Below, piece by piece: positions 5,704-6,929 of a DNA stretch of 6,929 nt; positions within the stretch are counted from its first letter, which is position 1; each line of letters begins with the position of its first letter. The position numbers and the translations under genes are program-made. The stretch is from positions 1 to 6,929 of the forward strand of contig JASHSN010000348.1 in assembly GCA_030038695.1 (NCBI GenBank), in the 5' to 3' direction. This DNA comes from Nitrososphaeraceae archaeon (GTDB lineage: Archaea; Thermoproteota; Nitrososphaeria; Nitrososphaerales; Nitrososphaeraceae). Under the pieces are notes generated by a model. That model saw nothing but the letters and a program-made list of their open reading frames with translations, was not told the origin of the DNA and did not search any database.

Positions 5704-6444
5704 TTGGGTAAGATAGAAACGATTGCCAAACTAGCATTTACATCCTCATTAGTCTTGATTTTGACCATCACCGGAATAGGATTGTATGCACAGACAAGTC
5801 CCATGAACAACATGACAAAATATACAGATCCCAAAGGAAGACTGTCAATTAATTATCCATCTAGCTGGACACCACTTACGTCCACTAACCCTTTTCAACA
5901 ACGTGTAGTCCAATTCATCAACATGGTTCCATTCGTCAATTTTAATATTGTAATTACGCCTGCAGCCTTTGGCCAGAAAGATCCTGCGACAGTTCTCAAT
6001 GCATATAACCTATTTCCTTCTACCATGGCAGGATATTCAATATCTCAAAACATCGAATGTGTAAGATACAATATAGATGGTAACAAGGCTTGTAGCATCG
6101 TTCTAACCAGAAATGGAATAATCCATTCTATCAATATTCAAGTCGCGTCTTACGTTAACAAAAAAATGTTCATATTCACAATGCAAGCAACTCCTTATGA
6201 TTTTAACAACTACCTACCAGTGTTTCAGAATATGTTAAGTTCTTTCAAAGCTCCTCCCACTTCCGTGAATACTACCACCTTAGCGACCAAAACGGCCACA
6301 ATAGTCAATCAAAGAACGATCCAAAAAACTGCCGCTCCATTACTAAATGGTGCCGGTCGATCGTCAAATCTAAATCGCTTTCATAACCAATCCCTTACCA
6401 TCCTTACCATCCTTACCAAGACTAGTAGAGGAATCAATCCATGA
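5704..6444 (+). CDS. Secreted PsbP-like protein
   Basis: This 246-residue protein probably acts outside the cytoplasmic membrane. Residues 1-30 form a signal sequence: K3 and K9, a hydrophobic core (~10-28, LAFTSSLVLILTITGIGLYA), and likely cleavage after YAQ at 28-30; there is no lipobox cysteine. Residues about 38-182 look like the PsbP/Mog1-type fold as annotated in many ammonia-oxidising archaea: YTDPKGRLSINYPSSWTPL at the front, a central IECVRYNIDGNKACSIV with C119 and C130 that could form a disulfide, then MFIFTMQATPYDFNNYLPVF and MLSSF at the end. Substrate and partner are unknown; archaeal members have no photosystem role. Residues 183-246 are a Thr/Asn-rich tail that passes through a 9-bp tandem repeat and may be frame-shifted. 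The start is TTG, needed to keep the signal peptide. It stands alone, divergent from the disrupted gene. Confidence 0.72.
   Translation: MGKIETIAKLAFTSSLVLILTITGIGLYAQTSPMNNMTKYTDPKGRLSINYPSSWTPLTSTNPFQQRVVQFINMVPFVNFNIVITPAAFGQKDPATVLNAYNLFPSTMAGYSISQNIECVRYNIDGNKACSIVLTRNGIIHSINIQVASYVNKKMFIFTMQATPYDFNNYLPVFQNMLSSFKAPPTSVNTTTLATKTATIVNQRTIQKTAAPLLNGAGRSSNLNRFHNQSLTILTILTKTSRGINP
6393..6418 (+). repeat. Three tandem copies of a 9-bp unit in the tail of the PsbP-like gene
   Basis: CCTTACCAT occurs at 6393-6401 and 6402-6410, with a third copy, CCTTACCA, at 6411-6418. The unit is a multiple of three, so copy-number change would add or remove three residues without shifting frame. It encodes T-I-L repeats in the annotated frame and L-P-S repeats in the next frame. 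Confidence 0.9.
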
Positions 6445-6478
6445 TTCATTGTCACTCAAAGTTTCTGTTACGATTTGA

Positions 6479-6517
6479 TACTATTGAATAGTAGTAAAGC
6501 CGTCTTGACGGTACTAC
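6479..6517 (+). terminator. Two overlapping, mutually exclusive hairpins after the PsbP-like gene
   Basis: Hairpin A pairs TACTAT (6479-6484) with ATAGTA (6488-6493), loop TGA. Hairpin B pairs GTAGTA (6491-6496) with TACTAC (6512-6517), skips a three-base bulge AAG, and continues CCGTC/GACGG (6500-6504 and 6507-6511). They share 6491-6493, so only one can form at a time. Hairpin B is the stronger, about 10 bp. No T-run follows closely. A transcript-end or RNA-stability role is inferred from their place 35 bases after the stop. Confidence 0.5.
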
Positions 6518-6848
6518 GTACATATTCTTGAGGAACTGTTTATTACCAGCGTTTGCATTATACGAATAAAAAATTGTAGAGGTACTAATAGCTTGGTGTA
6601 GCTAGTTCTTGATTGGTCTATTAAATATCGGTCGTCCATTTTCCTCCCTTCCTCATAGTGCATACGTCCCTTCCACCGAACCAATCAACAGTTAGGAAGC
6701 ATAATATTTTGCTAAACTATTGATGCCTTATGAAATGCACGTGTTTACAAAAGGATTATACCTCTAGCATTGCGGATATCAAACATTTTCAAATATAATT
6801 ATTATAAGTAGTCAACCTTCCATTTGAAAGGTATTTCATCCAACAATC
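6518..6848. other. Intergenic stretch with no supported gene
   Basis: No ORF here has recognisable protein features on either strand, and I saw no tRNA-like arms. There is a loosely spaced 9-bp inverted repeat, TTGATTGGT (6609-6617) and ACCAATCAA (6680-6688), and an AT-rich run AAATATAATTATTATAAG (6791-6808) that could be an alternative promoter box for the gene at 6879. Confidence 0.5.
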
Positions 6849-6854
6849 TTATAT
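6849..6854 (+). promoter_or_regulatory. TATA-like box of the gene at 6879
   Basis: TTATAT is centred about 27 bases before the ATG at 6879, the spacing expected if transcription starts at the first codon of a leaderless archaeal mRNA. No Shine-Dalgarno sequence lies before that ATG. Confidence 0.4.
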
Positions 6855-6878
6855 CACTCAATCATTATCTCAATTAGT

Positions 6879-6929
6879 ATGTTCGAAAGTATAGCATACA
6901 TTGGCCTTGGTTTTGCAACCGCCTTCCTT
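6879..6929 (+). CDS. N-terminus of a small membrane protein, cut by the window end
   Basis: ATG at 6879 opens 17 codons that run off the right edge: MFESIAYIGLGFATAFL. From residue 5 on, the sequence is hydrophobic with small residues, typical of a first transmembrane helix or an uncleaved signal anchor. I have a weak memory of short conserved archaeal membrane proteins with this kind of start, but no function can be given from 17 residues. A TATA-like box at the leaderless distance supports the start. Confidence 0.5.
   Translation, partial: MFESIAYIGLGFATAFL

Noticed and set aside
6609..6688. TTGATTGGT and ACCAATCAA as ends of a mobile element
   Set aside because: The arms are only 9 bp, 62 bp apart, with no transposase and no target duplication; chance is likely.
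1..6929. CRISPR array, tRNA or rRNA genes
   Set aside because: I found no regularly spaced repeats of CRISPR size, no tRNA T-arm or acceptor pattern, and no rRNA-like sequence on either strand.

Overview
The window is AT-rich (roughly one third G+C by eye) and reads as archaeal, most likely an ammonia-oxidising thaumarchaeon of the Nitrososphaerales (Nitrososphaera/Nitrosocosmicus-like). The evidence is the absence of usable Shine-Dalgarno sequences, TATA-like boxes about 25-30 bases before several starts, TTG starts on all three intact genes, a secreted PsbP-like protein of the kind common in these archaea, and remnants of a PPOX-class F420-dependent oxidoreductase and a PQQ-type beta-propeller. 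The taxonomic call is an inference from remembered protein families, not a database result.

Layout. Bases 1-248 hold the 3' end of a broken beta-propeller repeat gene (+). It faces a decayed PPOX/F420 oxidoreductase gene (-, about 606 down to 304), and a small hairpin lies between them. Bases 607-1332 hold no intact gene: a short minus-strand ORF at 811-677 that looks like a remnant, a strong hairpin at 906-936, and weak plus-strand ORF fragments. At 1333-1869 is an acidic/basic, coiled-coil hypothetical protein. At 1987-4725 is the centrepiece, a 912-residue LigD-type DNA repair protein carrying 3'-phosphoesterase, ATP-dependent ligase and primase-polymerase domains in one chain. Convergent to it, at 5490-4804, is a hypothetical gene interrupted by a single in-frame TAG. 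Divergent from that, at 5704-6444, is a secreted PsbP-like protein, followed by two overlapping, mutually exclusive hairpins. The window ends with the first 17 codons of a membrane protein at 6879.

How the genes work together. LigD is the only gene with a clear pathway role, bacterial-type non-homologous end joining: end cleaning, gap filling and sealing. Its usual partner Ku is not in this window. The coiled-coil protein lies 117 bp upstream on the same strand and is the only neighbour that could be co-regulated, but nothing in its sequence ties it to repair. Three disrupted genes in 7 kb beside an intact 912-codon LigD suggest a region of accessory genes in decay, or possibly sequencing errors in the assembly.
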